Positions 25,993 through 34,647 of a DNA stretch of 64,000 nucleotides are shown one piece after another. Each line of letters opens with the position of its first letter. The first letter of the stretch is position 1. Source of the DNA: Pseudomonadota bacterium. Its GTDB lineage: Bacteria; Desulfobacterota; Binatia; UBA1149. A program made the position numbers and the translations under genes. Where the stretch lies: positions 1 to 64,000 of the forward strand of contig JACNKC010000074.1 in the NCBI GenBank assembly GCA_014382245.1. Reading direction: 5' to 3'. The notes beneath the pieces are model-generated. The model saw nothing but the letters and a program-made list of their open reading frames with translations. It did no database searches and was not told the DNA's origin.

Positions 25993-26121
25993 ACATAAAG
26001 GCTAATCACTGTTGGGGCATCCGTCAACTGGCACGCTGCGTTGCTCTCATTTGCCACTTTTGCACCGCTTTCGGCTTGGTATTGCCTCCGCCATCAGGCG
26101 GGGTTAGCGTCGGCGGCTGAC

Positions 26122-28014
26122 ATGACACACCACGCCGATGCCATAGAAGCCCTTTCTCATCTCGACCAGCGACTCGATCCTCCCGGCAACGTGCTCAAGG
26201 CCGCCAGGGTGAAAGATGACCAGGCCTGGTATCGTAGCTGGGAGAAGGACCCCGCGGCCTTCTGGGAGAAGGCCGCCGACGAACTGCACTGGTTCGGGCG
26301 CTGGCAGCAGGCGATGCAGATAGACGGCAGTCGCCATCGCTGGTTCGTGGGCGGCCGGACCAATCTTTCTTACAACTGTCTCGAGCGTAATATCGAGCGC
26401 GGCCTGGGCGACAAGGTGGCGTTGCACGCCGAGTGCGAAGACCAGCCGCCGCGTGACTACAGCTACTCTGAAATACTGGAGCAGGTTTCCCGCACGGCCA
26501 ACGTCTTGCGAGGCCTGGGCGTGGGCGAGGGCGACCGAGTGGTTATCTACATGCCGCTCAGTCCCGAGGGCTTGTTTACCATGCAGGCCTGCGTGCGACT
26601 GGGCGCCGTGCACTCGGTTGTATACGCGGGTATGGGAGAGCAGGCACTGCGCCACCGCGTAGAGGACTCGGGCGCGCGCGTGCTGGTGTGCGCCGATCTG
26701 ACCTACCGTCGTGGTGCTGTAGTGCCGCTCAAGCTTATTGTCGATGCGGCGCTGGCCGGCCTGGAGCAGGTGGAGCACGTGCTCGTCTGGCGGCGTGACG
26801 AAGCCACCCCCCTGGCTCCCGGCGAGCTGGATTTCGAGCGCGAACTGGCGGCGGCCGAGCCTTCCTGCGCGGCGGTCGCGGTGGACGCCGAGCACCCGGC
26901 CTTCATGCTCTACACCTCGGGTACCACCGGCAGCCCAAAGGGCGTGGTGCACGTGCACGGCGGCTACGCGGTGGGCGTACACCTGCTCATGACCCACTAC
27001 TTTGACGTGAGCGAGAGCGACACCTGGTGGTCCACGTCCGACATCGGCTGGATCGTGGGCCACTCTTACATCTGCTACGGTCCCATGATGGCCGGTGCCA
27101 CGCAGGTCATACGCGAAGGCGCGCCCGACTACCCCGACGCTGGTATCACCTGGCAGCTGGTAGACAAGTACTCGGTCACGGCGCTGTTCACCGCGCCCAC
27201 GGCGGTACGCATGTTCATGCGCGCGGGCGAGAAGGCGCTGGCCGACAGCGATCGCTCGACGCTGCGACTGCTGTTCTGCGCCGGTGAGCCTTTCAACCCC
27301 GAGGCATGGGCGTGGGCCGCAAAGAACCTCGCGCCCGCGGGTCACGTGGTCGACAACTACTGGCAGACCGAGATCGCTAGCCCGATGATAGGAACCTTCG
27401 CCTGCATGCAGGGCCGCCCGGGCTGGGCGGGCCGCGCCATGCCAGGCATCAAGCTGAAGGTCGTCGACGAAGCCGGCGGGTGCATGGACGACGGCGAAGG
27501 CGGCACTCTGGTCATGGAGCAACCCGTACCCTGGATGATGCAGACCATCTGGCAGGACGACGAGCGCTACCAGTCCTGCTTCAGCGAGCGACTGGGCGGT
27601 TACGTGACCGGCGATATCGCGGTTCGCGATAACGAGGGCTACTGGGCTGTGCTCGGACGGTCGGACGACGTGCTCAACGTTGCCGGGCACCGAATCGGAA
27701 CCGCCGACGTGGAGAGTTCGCTCATCTCTCACCCGGCGGTAGTCGAGTCGGCTGCCATCGGCTTGCCCGACGAGCTCAAGGGTGAGCGCATCAAGGTGTT
27801 CGTGGTGGCCGTCAACGGTTACGAACAGGGGGCCGATCTGTCCGATGAACTCAGGCAGCACGTTTCCCGGGAGCTCGGCCCGATAGCCCGCCCCTCGGAG
27901 TTGGACTTTGTGGATACGCTTCCGAAAACTCGTTCGGGAAAGATCATGCGCCGGCTCTTGCGCGCCCGCGAACTGGGACTGGACGAGGGTGATACGTCTA
28001 CGCTTGAAGACTGA
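26122..28014 (+). CDS. Acetyl/propionyl-CoA synthetase-type AMP-forming ligase
   Basis: A 630-aa ACS-type enzyme activating a short-chain acid with ATP and CoA. ATG 26122 (MTHHADAIEALSHL) is preferred over the TTG at 26041, whose added residues are not family-like. Motifs: YTSGTTGSPKGVVHVHGGYA, DNYWQTEIASP, GYVTGDIAVRDNEGYWAVLGR, and the C-terminal LPKTRSGKIMRRLLR with the catalytic, acetylation-prone Lys. ACS enzymes run about 630-650 aa. Acetate versus propionate preference cannot be fixed here. Confidence 0.9.
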   Translation: MTHHADAIEALSHLDQRLDPPGNVLKAARVKDDQAWYRSWEKDPAAFWEKAADELHWFGRWQQAMQIDGSRHRWFVGGRTNLSYNCLERNIERGLGDKVALHAECEDQPPRDYSYSEILEQVSRTANVLRGLGVGEGDRVVIYMPLSPEGLFTMQACVRLGAVHSVVYAGMGEQALRHRVEDSGARVLVCADLTYRRGAVVPLKLIVDAALAGLEQVEHVLVWRRDEATPLAPGELDFERELAAAEPSCAAVAVDAEHPAFMLYTSGTTGSPKGVVHVHGGYAVGVHLLMTHYFDVSESDTWWSTSDIGWIVGHSYICYGPMMAGATQVIREGAPDYPDAGITWQLVDKYSVTALFTAPTAVRMFMRAGEKALADSDRSTLRLLFCAGEPFNPEAWAWAAKNLAPAGHVVDNYWQTEIASPMIGTFACMQGRPGWAGRAMPGIKLKVVDEAGGCMDDGEGGTLVMEQPVPWMMQTIWQDDERYQSCFSERLGGYVTGDIAVRDNEGYWAVLGRSDDVLNVAGHRIGTADVESSLISHPAVVESAAIGLPDELKGERIKVFVVAVNGYEQGADLSDELRQHVSRELGPIARPSELDFVDTLPKTRSGKIMRRLLRARELGLDEGDTSTLED

Positions 28015-28543
28015 ACCCAGCGCGAGGCCGCGGCACGCCCTGCCAGGCCTGCTCGTGGTGGCGGCGTGGTTGCTGCCGGTCTTGGTCCTGGCGCCCGCCC
28101 TGGTTCCAGCCAGCGAACAGTCGGCGGTCGTTGGCAGGGCCGAAGTCGTGGACGGCGACAGCCTGCTGGTGGGAGCCGTCAAGGTCAGGCTTTTTGGTAT
28201 CGACGCGCCCGAAGTGGGCCAGTACTGCGAGGGTTCGGATGGTTCGCGCTGGCCCTGCGGTCAACACGCCACCGTGGCCCTGGACCGGTTGGCCGGCGGC
28301 CGCGCGGTTAGCTGCGAGGTGAAAGACACCGACAGCTGGGGACGCAAGGTCTGTGTATGCAAGCTGGGCGACGGCCGCGATCTTTCGGAGGCCATGGTCA
28401 CCGCCGGTTGGGCGTTGGCCTATCGTCGTTTCAGTAACGACTACGTTGACGACGAAACCCGCGCCGAGTCACGGGGCGTGGGTATATGGCGGGGGAGCAT
28501 GGTCCCCCCGTGGAAGTGGCGCGCCGATCGCCGCGGCCACTGA
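27989..28543 (+). CDS. Secreted or membrane-anchored thermonuclease (SNase-like)
   Basis: About 184 aa from GTG 27989, overlapping the ligase end by 26 nt; TTG 28004 is an alternative. A hydrophobic segment near residues 20-45 should export or anchor it. The SNase fold follows: AEVVDGDSLLVG with calcium-binding Asp residues, VRLFGIDAPE with the catalytic Arg, DSWGRKVC and a closing WRADR. Cys in YCEG and WPCG suit the periplasm. It would cut DNA or RNA nonspecifically. Start choice is uncertain. Confidence 0.82.
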   Translation: MIRLRLKTEPSARPRHALPGLLVVAAWLLPVLVLAPALVPASEQSAVVGRAEVVDGDSLLVGAVKVRLFGIDAPEVGQYCEGSDGSRWPCGQHATVALDRLAGGRAVSCEVKDTDSWGRKVCVCKLGDGRDLSEAMVTAGWALAYRRFSNDYVDDETRAESRGVGIWRGSMVPPWKWRADRRGH

Positions 28544-28549
28544 GGCCCG

Positions 28550-29947
28550 TCAGCCGTCGCCCTGGCTACCGGGACCGGCACCGAGGTTGTATTTCTTGAG
28601 CTTGTACCACAAGCTGCGCTCGCTTATGCCAAGCTCCCGAGCTGTACGGGCCTTGTTGTCGTTGCAGCGTTCGAGGGCGATGCGTATCGTTTCCGACTCC
28701 ACCGTTTCTATAGCCTCTGCCAAGGTACCGGAATCGGCGCCGCGGGCTACCGGTGCATTGTCGTTGAGCAATCGATCGGGTACGTCGAGCAGTTGGTCGA
28801 GCAGTTCTGACGACACGCTTGGGCTTATCGCCAGCACGGTGAGTCTTTCGCAGATGTTGCGAAGTTCACGCACGTTTCCAGGCCAGGAGTAGTTCTCCAG
28901 CATCTGCAGTGCGCCGGCGTCCAGCTCGGGTACGTCGCGCCCGTTGCGTCGGGCTGCCTGTGCGAGAAAGCTTTCTGCCAACGGACCCACGTCGTCCAGG
29001 CGCTCCCTGAGCGGTGGGATGTTCAGGGTGAGCACGTTGAGCCGATAGTACAGATCTTCGCGGAACTCGCCCTTTTCCATGGCGTCGTTCAGATTCCTGT
29101 GGGTGGCCGATACTATACGGGTGTCCACGTGAACCTGGTTATTACTGCCCAGGCGTTCTATGACGCCTTCTTCAAGTACTCTCAATAACTTGGCTTGCAG
29201 CTGAGGCGGCATGTCTCCGATTTCGTCGAGAAAGAGGGTACCACCCGAAGCCAACTCAAATTTTCCTACCCGGTCGGCGGTGGCTCCAGTGAACGAGCCC
29301 CTGCTGTGGCCGAACAACTCGCTTTCGAGCAGCTCGTTGGGGATGGCTGCGCAGTTGATGGGGACGAACAACCGGTTGTTGCGTTTACTCAGCCCGTGTA
29401 TGGCACGCGCCACGAGTTCTTTGCCGGTACCGGTTTCCCCCTTGATGAGAACGGTGCCCTCGGCGCTTCCCACGCGGCGGATTCGTTCGAACACTTCGCT
29501 CATTGCGGCAGACCTGCAGATCATGTCTTCGAGCCGTTGCAGTCCGGTTGACCTGAGGTAACCGTGTTCGACTTCGAGGGTGCTGGTGCGCAGTGCGCGG
29601 CGTACCAGCAGTTCGATTTCTTCAAGATTGAAGGGCTTGGTTACGTAATCATAAGCACCCCTCTTCATGGCCGACACCGCGCTGTCCACGCTTCCAAAAG
29701 CGGTCATGATGATCACCGGTCGCTCGGGGCTCTGCACCGCCGAGGCTTCGAGTACTGCCAGGCCGTCGCGGCCGGGCATCTTTAGATCGGTCAGCACGAG
29801 GTCCACGTCCTCGTCGAGTTGCTTGATGGCTGCGTCGCCGTCGCCGGCGCTGCGCACGTTCAGACCCATGGCGCCCAGGGTCGCCTCGAGGACGCGGCAG
29901 ATGCGCTCTTCGTCGTCTACAACGAGTACTGTTTTGCCTGAATTCAT
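28550..29947 (-). CDS. NtrC-family sigma-54-dependent response regulator
   Basis: 465 aa in three domains. The receiver (1-120) has Asp11/Asp12, phospho-acceptor Asp54 and Lys104. The AAA+ domain (about 145-375) has Walker A GETGTGKE, the sigma-54 contact loop GSFTGA at 217-222 (a Ser variant of GAFTGA) and Walker B LFLDEIGDMP. A Fis-type helix-turn-helix closes the protein (RTARELGISERSLWYKLKKY). No histidine kinase gene is adjacent. It is the only sigma-54 activator in the window and thus a candidate for the sigma-54 sites near urtA, though a link is unproven. A long structured leader with a terminator precedes it. Confidence 0.93.
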   Translation of the reverse strand: MNSGKTVLVVDDEERICRVLEATLGAMGLNVRSAGDGDAAIKQLDEDVDLVLTDLKMPGRDGLAVLEASAVQSPERPVIIMTAFGSVDSAVSAMKRGAYDYVTKPFNLEEIELLVRRALRTSTLEVEHGYLRSTGLQRLEDMICRSAAMSEVFERIRRVGSAEGTVLIKGETGTGKELVARAIHGLSKRNNRLFVPINCAAIPNELLESELFGHSRGSFTGATADRVGKFELASGGTLFLDEIGDMPPQLQAKLLRVLEEGVIERLGSNNQVHVDTRIVSATHRNLNDAMEKGEFREDLYYRLNVLTLNIPPLRERLDDVGPLAESFLAQAARRNGRDVPELDAGALQMLENYSWPGNVRELRNICERLTVLAISPSVSSELLDQLLDVPDRLLNDNAPVARGADSGTLAEAIETVESETIRIALERCNDNKARTARELGISERSLWYKLKKYNLGAGPGSQGDG

Positions 29948-30595
29948 TGCAGATGCCCCTTGGTGCAGTTTCTACTCTAGTCACGGCCGGGTTGTGCAGC
30001 AAGGACCGTGGGCCCGTGGCGTGACGGCAGCTCCAGTTGCTGGTCTGGAAAATCAGCCGACCAAAAAAAACGGCCCCGGCAGGGCCGGGACCGTTTTCCC
30101 CGAAAAAGAGCGGATCCAAGGTACGCGCCCGCTACCCGCTTCGTGGCTCCCGGCAGCCGGCCCCTTGGGGGGGGGATAAGGGACCGACTACCGGTAACAC
30201 CACACGACCATCCGCAAGCGGCGGCCGAAATTCCCGGCACGGCCTTAGGCGCCGTGCCAGAAAAGACGCCGCGGCGGGAAACGACCCCGACCCAGGCTCC
30301 GAGTAACCCCCAAGAAAGACCACTGCCGCATAGCCTCATCTCGGTAAACCGGGTCTTGGTCGAACCCGTCTCGCTCGCCGCGACTGCTGTACACGAAGCA
30401 ACGGCCGTGCCAGCTCCCGCAGGTCCTGTTTTCAAGGAAAAACAGTAGTTTTCGAAGGAAGTTATCAACTTGCGTGCAGCTGTTTGCAGGCTATCCCGCC
30501 GCTGTTTTGCAGGGCGCCGCGCGAGCTCTCACCCCTGTGGGGGGGGCGCTGACGCCGGTGCTGTACAACACAGCCGTGAGAGCTTAGAACGAGGT
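29948..30595. other. Divergent 648-bp non-coding region with strong RNA structure
   Basis: It lies between the response regulator and the M20 peptidase gene. I find no convincing protein in either strand. It holds a strong minus-strand terminator (30063-30095), a G9 run (30167-30175), an 8-bp hairpin (30236-30243 with 30251-30258), a CGGTAAACCG palindrome near 30342, and an AT-rich hairpin (30426-30432 with 30439-30445). It could be a regulated leader of the response regulator or a free small RNA. Confidence 0.6.
30063..30095 (-). terminator. Strong terminator inside the response-regulator leader (minus strand)
   Basis: On the minus strand an 11-bp stem (30085-30095 with 30069-30079, one G-U) and 5-nt loop run directly into a T-tract (A-run 30063-30070 on plus). 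It stands about 115 bp upstream of the regulator start, with no coding gene before it on that strand. Confidence 0.75.
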
Positions 30596-31942
30596 ATGCC
30601 AAGCGAAGTCGACGTCAACTGGCAGGAAATCCACGCCCAGGCGGTGGAACTGCTGTCCGAGTATATTCGCATCAATACCACCAATCCCCCAGGCGGCGAA
30701 GAAGCCGGGGCGTTGTTTCTCAGGGGCCTGCTCGAGTCCGAGGGCATAGCCTGCCGCATGCACGATGCCGGCAATTCGCGGGTATCGATAAGCGCCCGCC
30801 TGGAGGGCAGTGGCGGCAGCGAGACCAGCCCCCTGGTCCTGTTGTCGCACATCGACGTAGTACCGGCCGAGGCTGAACACTGGGATGTCGACCCCCTGTC
30901 GGGAGCCGTCGTGGACGGCACCATCTGGGGACGCGGGGCGCTGGACATGAAGTGCATGGGCATAATGGAGCTGCTCGTGATGGTTCTCGCCCGCCGCCAT
31001 CGCTTGCCACTGAAGCAGGATCTCGTGTTCGTGGCGGTGGCCGACGAAGAAGAGGGCGGCCTCATGGGCGTGCACTACCTCGAGCGCGAGGCGCCCGAGT
31101 TGCTCAGGTCAAGTTGGATTTTTAACGAGGGCGCTTACGGCTTCAGGGAGTTTATGGGCAAGCCCACCCGCATGTTCGGCGTGGCCCCCAGCGAGAAGAG
31201 TCCCTGCTGGATACGCCTGCGCACCCACGGCGAACCCGGTCACGGCTCGGTGCCGCACTCGAAGAACTCGCTGGTAGCGCTGGTCAAGGCCCTGGCCCGA
31301 ATCGAGGAACGCGAGAAGCGCGCACGCCTGACGGCGCCGGTGGAAGCAATGCTCAATACCCTCAAGGGGCAGGGCTTTCTGCCCGAGGATCTCGACCCGC
31401 GTGACGACGCGACGCTGGAGGCGCTGGGCGAACTCGACCCCTTCCTGCACGCGATCACCCACGACACGGTAACGCTCACCGGCGTGCACGCGGGCAGCAA
31501 GCACAATGTTATTCCGGTCAACTCCGAGTCAACGCTGGACTGCCGGCTGTTGCCCGACAGCAACCCCGACGATTTTGTAGAAGAGCTGCGCGCGGTAATC
31601 GACGACCCGGGGGTGGAGCTCGAGTTGGTGCTGCAACACGACTCGGGACAGTCGTCCATGCACACGCCGGTGACGCAGGTGATAGGCGAGGTGCTCGAAG
31701 AGCGCTACGGCAACGAGGTGTGCGTACTGCCGATGCTGTCGCCGGGCTTCACCGACTCGCACGCCTTTCGCAAGGCAGGCGGGCAGGCTTACGGGTTTAC
31801 GCCGGCCCTTCTGTCGCGCGAAGAGCTCTCGACGATACACGGACACAACGAGAGGCTGAGCGTAGAAAACCTCGCGCTGGGTACCGAGCTGTTGTTCGAG
31901 GTGACGAGGAGGCTGGCGTGCTCTGGGCCCTCGGCCCGCTGA
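30596..31942 (+). CDS. M20-family metallopeptidase
   Basis: 448 aa from ATG 30596 (MPSEVDVNWQEI), behind GAGG; the open frame further upstream is non-coding. Di-zinc ligands and catalytic residues are visible in VLLSHIDVVPAE, WGRGALDMK, the VADEEEGG catalytic Glu pair, NEGAYG, and HGHNERLS near the end. The lid domain contains THGEPGHGSVPHSKNS, and SPGFTDSHAFRKAG is typical of the dipeptidase/acylase branch. It probably hydrolyses a peptide or N-acyl amino acid in the cytoplasm. Confidence 0.9.
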   Translation: MPSEVDVNWQEIHAQAVELLSEYIRINTTNPPGGEEAGALFLRGLLESEGIACRMHDAGNSRVSISARLEGSGGSETSPLVLLSHIDVVPAEAEHWDVDPLSGAVVDGTIWGRGALDMKCMGIMELLVMVLARRHRLPLKQDLVFVAVADEEEGGLMGVHYLEREAPELLRSSWIFNEGAYGFREFMGKPTRMFGVAPSEKSPCWIRLRTHGEPGHGSVPHSKNSLVALVKALARIEEREKRARLTAPVEAMLNTLKGQGFLPEDLDPRDDATLEALGELDPFLHAITHDTVTLTGVHAGSKHNVIPVNSESTLDCRLLPDSNPDDFVEELRAVIDDPGVELELVLQHDSGQSSMHTPVTQVIGEVLEERYGNEVCVLPMLSPGFTDSHAFRKAGGQAYGFTPALLSREELSTIHGHNERLSVENLALGTELLFEVTRRLACSGPSAR

Positions 31943-31961
31943 GCACTGACCAGCGGTTCGG

Positions 31962-32471
31962 ATGATCCTGGCACGCGACAAGATCCTCGAGGCCGTACGC
32001 GACGGCGATATTATTATCGAACCGTTCGACGAGGCCCTGGTCGGGCCGGCGTCGGTTGACCTGCACCTGGCCGGTGAAATTCGCGTGATGAAGCGCGACC
32101 CCGTGGCGCTGGACGTGGTCGACGAGGTCGACTACCTCGACCATACCGAGCGGCAGCTGCTCGACGCGCCCTACGCCCTTGAGCCCGGCAACACCATCCA
32201 CGGCATTACGCTCGAAAAGATCACCCTCGCCCCCGGTATATGCGCCTGGCTCGAGGGGCGCTCGCGTTTTGCCCGGCTGGGCCTGATGGTTCACGTGACA
32301 TCCGGTTTCGTGGCCCCCGGGGTCAGTAACAGGCAGGTGCTCGAGATATCCAACGTGTCGGCCCGCACGCTGAACATCCACGCCGGCACGCGTCTTTGCC
32401 AGGTAGTGTTCCAGCGAACCGACGGCCAGGCGGTGTACGCAGGCAGGTTCTCAAAACAGGACGGATTGTAG
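31962..32471 (+). CDS. dcd: dCTP deaminase
   Basis: A 169-aa trimeric dUTPase-fold protein with DIIIEPFDEALVGPASVDLHL, the catalytic-loop equivalent EGRSRFARLGLMVHVTSGFV, and NIHAGTRLCQVVFQRTDGQAVY. It converts dCTP to dUTP for thymidylate synthesis. The segment after VTSGFVAPGV lacks the usual DPGW form, so a dUTPase-like or bifunctional activity is possible. The length is slightly under the usual 173-190 aa. It follows the M20 gene by 19 bp. Confidence 0.88.
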   Translation: MILARDKILEAVRDGDIIIEPFDEALVGPASVDLHLAGEIRVMKRDPVALDVVDEVDYLDHTERQLLDAPYALEPGNTIHGITLEKITLAPGICAWLEGRSRFARLGLMVHVTSGFVAPGVSNRQVLEISNVSARTLNIHAGTRLCQVVFQRTDGQAVYAGRFSKQDGL

Positions 32472-32501
32472 CGGTAGCGAAGGCGACCCGGTCGAAGTTG
32501 C

Positions 32502-33062
32502 TCAGTGAATGCCGCTGGCCGGTGCCAGGGCTTCGGGGTCAACGCCCAGCAGTCTTACCGAGGCTTCCCACTGGTACTCGCAGGGGGTGTCGAACACGAG
32601 ATCGGCCGAAAGGGGAGCGTTTACCCAGCTTCCGCTCGTGAGTTCAGATTCAAGCTGGCCTGGTCCCCAGCCGGCGTAGCCCAGCAGCACGCGCATGCGC
32701 GGGGGCGGTCGTGATACGAGCACCGACAGTGCCTCGGGCGCAGCCGTGAGGTGCACGCCGTCAAAGACCTCCCGCGTCGCGGGTTCGCCAAGTCCGGGTA
32801 CGGGCTCGTGTATAACCCAGCCGGTTTCGGGCTGCACCGGGCCGCCCGTCCACACCCCCGCCTGCTCGTCTCCGCACCAGTCCATTTCGAGACTGGAGAT
32901 GAGATTGCATACAAGGTCGTCGGTGGGTCTGTTCAAGACCAACCCGAACGAGCCTTCCTCGTTGTGCTCGGCCACGAGGATGACGGAACGCCGGAAATTC
33001 GGGTCGTTGAGCTGCGGCATTGCGACGAGTATCCCCGGCGCAATAGCAAGTTCGGCGGCCAT
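32502..33062 (-). CDS. YqgE/AlgH family protein (UPF0301)
   Basis: 186 aa with [55 protein letters not shown] and [15 protein letters not shown], the defining motifs. The molecular function is unsettled; in Pseudomonas AlgH influences alginate regulation, but most members are conserved cytoplasmic proteins of unknown role. It converges with dcd, 30 bp apart. Confidence 0.9.
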   Translation of the reverse strand: MAAELAIAPGILVAMPQLNDPNFRRSVILVAEHNEEGSFGLVLNRPTDDLVCNLISSLEMDWCGDEQAGVWTGGPVQPETGWVIHEPVPGLGEPATREVFDGVHLTAAPEALSVLVSRPPPRMRVLLGYAGWGPGQLESELTSGSWVNAPLSADLVFDTPCEYQWEASVRLLGVDPEALAPASGIH

Positions 33063-33149
33063 GCACCAATAGTTACCCCCTCTTGGTACGGGTCGGCAAG
33101 ACTGTTTTTTCTACGGGGTGTCGCAGGTGCCGTAAACAGCGGTATTAGG

Positions 33150-33168
33150 GGTCAGATTTATTTTGACC
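33150..33168. repeat. Short GGTCA/TGACC inverted repeat
   Basis: GGTCA (33150-33154) and TGACC (33164-33168) flank ATTTATTT-like sequence in the 172-bp gap between hemY and the YqgE gene. It recalls the GGGGTCAGA repeats seen in some environmental genomes. Only one copy is seen here. Confidence 0.25.
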
Positions 33169-33234
33169 GGGAATTCCGCGAGGAGAGCGGGCGGGGGTGG
33201 CGGCGATCAAATACCCGAAAAGGTGGTGCTGGGC

Positions 33235-34647
33235 CTACCCGAACAGGTGGGCTGCCATGCACTCGGCGGCAAGCTCGGCCGAGTGCACGCAATCGGGTAT
33301 GCCTATGCCACGGTAACCGTTGCCGGCCAGGGCCAGGCCGGGCAGGGCTTCCACGTGTTTTTCTATACGGGCCACCCGTTGCAGGTGGCCGCGGCCGTAC
33401 TGGGCCATGGCCCGGGGATGGCGCGAAATTCGTACGTGCAGAGGCGGGCCCTTGAGTTCCAGCAGTTCGGAGAGATCATGGGTGACGGCCGCCAGCAGTT
33501 GCTCGTCGTCGAGCAGGGCTGCCCCGGGCTGCATGGCGCCACCGGCGAAGGCCCTGAGAAGCACCTGGTCAGAGGGGGCTCGGCCGGGAAACTTTTCGTG
33601 GCTGAAGGTACAGGCCAGCAGTGTGCGGCCTTCGACAGCCGGTACGACAAAGCCGAAGCCGTCCAGCGGGTGAGTCACGTCGCGGCGGGCGAAGGCCAGG
33701 TTGATGGTCGCCGTCGAGGCGTAATCAATGGCGTTGAGCTCGGTCGTGAGATCGGCGGCAATTCCGGCCGTCAGCTGGCCCGTAGCGTGGCTCGGCAGTG
33801 CCAGGCACAGCGCGTCAGCCCGCAGCTGCAGCCCCGGGCCGCCCAGCAGGTAGCCATCACCGTCGCGTTTCAGGCTCTCCACCCGCTGCCCGGTACGAAC
33901 GCAGCCGTCTGGCAGGGCTTTTACCAATGCCGCGGGCAATTCGCCCATCCCGTCGGCCAGGCTTACGAAAAGGTCGTAGCGTGGCCCGGTGGTACTGGCC
34001 GGGGGCATCGCGCGGCGCGCCCTGTACATGCCCAGTATCAGGCTGCGGTGCTTGCGCTCCATATCGATGAAGCGGGGCATGGTGGCCTGCAGGCTCAACT
34101 TTTCAGGGTCGGAGGTGTAGATGCCGCCCACCAGGGGCTGCGCGGCGCGCTCCAGGGCTTCGTTGCCCAGTCTCCGCCTGACGAACTCGGCCAGGGTCTC
34201 ATCGCTGCCGTCGTCGCTGCTTTGCCCGCCTCTTGGCAGCAACAGGTCCATTCCCATGCGTAGCTTGCCCAGCGGCGAGAACAGCGGCGTGGTGAGAAAG
34301 GGCGCAAGGCGCGTCGGTGCGAGCATCTGAAAACCGTCGGGGATGGGGTGCAGGCGGTGGCCGCGGGCTATGAAGCTGCGCCGCCGTTGGCCGGTGCCCA
34401 GGACCCGCTGCTCCAGGCCCAGCTCGCGGCACAAGGCCAGCGCCCAGGGTTTCTCGCTCAGGAAGGAGTCCGGCCCGAGCTCGCAGATAAAGCCGTCGAC
34501 GTTTTTGGTGTTTATCACTCCGCCGACGCGGTCGTCTGCTTCGAGCACCGTTATGTCGAGATCACGCTCTCGGCGTGCGGCTTCGCGCTGCAGGTACCAG
34601 GCCGTCGCCAGTCCCGAGATTCCCGCGCCTACGACAAGGGCCTGCAT
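33235..34647 (-). CDS. hemY: Protoporphyrinogen oxidase (HemY type)
   Basis: A 470-aa FAD protein. The dinucleotide fold opens MQALVVGAGISGLATAWYLQ, with FICELGPDSFLSEKPWAL, PLVGGIYTSDPEKLSLQATM, and a C-terminal GLALAGNGYRGIGIPDCV typical of oxygen-dependent protoporphyrinogen IX oxidase. It makes protoporphyrin IX, the penultimate heme step, so heme synthesis here is the aerobic kind. Its ATG overlaps the hemDE stop by 1 nt (TGATG), giving tight coupling. Confidence 0.92.
   Translation of the reverse strand: MQALVVGAGISGLATAWYLQREAARRERDLDITVLEADDRVGGVINTKNVDGFICELGPDSFLSEKPWALALCRELGLEQRVLGTGQRRRSFIARGHRLHPIPDGFQMLAPTRLAPFLTTPLFSPLGKLRMGMDLLLPRGGQSSDDGSDETLAEFVRRRLGNEALERAAQPLVGGIYTSDPEKLSLQATMPRFIDMERKHRSLILGMYRARRAMPPASTTGPRYDLFVSLADGMGELPAALVKALPDGCVRTGQRVESLKRDGDGYLLGGPGLQLRADALCLALPSHATGQLTAGIAADLTTELNAIDYASTATINLAFARRDVTHPLDGFGFVVPAVEGRTLLACTFSHEKFPGRAPSDQVLLRAFAGGAMQPGAALLDDEQLLAAVTHDLSELLELKGPPLHVRISRHPRAMAQYGRGHLQRVARIEKHVEALPGLALAGNGYRGIGIPDCVHSAELAAECMAAHLFG

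Noticed and set aside
26029-26045. TGGCACG...TTGCT resembling a sigma-54 promoter before the acyl-CoA synthetase
   Set aside because: The spacer is one base too long, so the GG and GC doublets are eleven bases apart. Sigma-54 is strict about this spacing.
26104-28182. 692-aa open frame antisense to the acyl-CoA synthetase
   Set aside because: Another codon-bias shadow of a well-conserved gene; no recognisable motif.
29977-30468. 163-aa minus-strand open frame in the regulator leader
   Set aside because: It runs straight through the strong terminator hairpin and has no family features, so it is unlikely to be translated as a protein.
30470-30595. N-terminal extension of the M20 peptidase
   Set aside because: The added 42 residues are Cys/Arg-rich and unlike the family, and GAGG just before ATG 30596 marks the real start.
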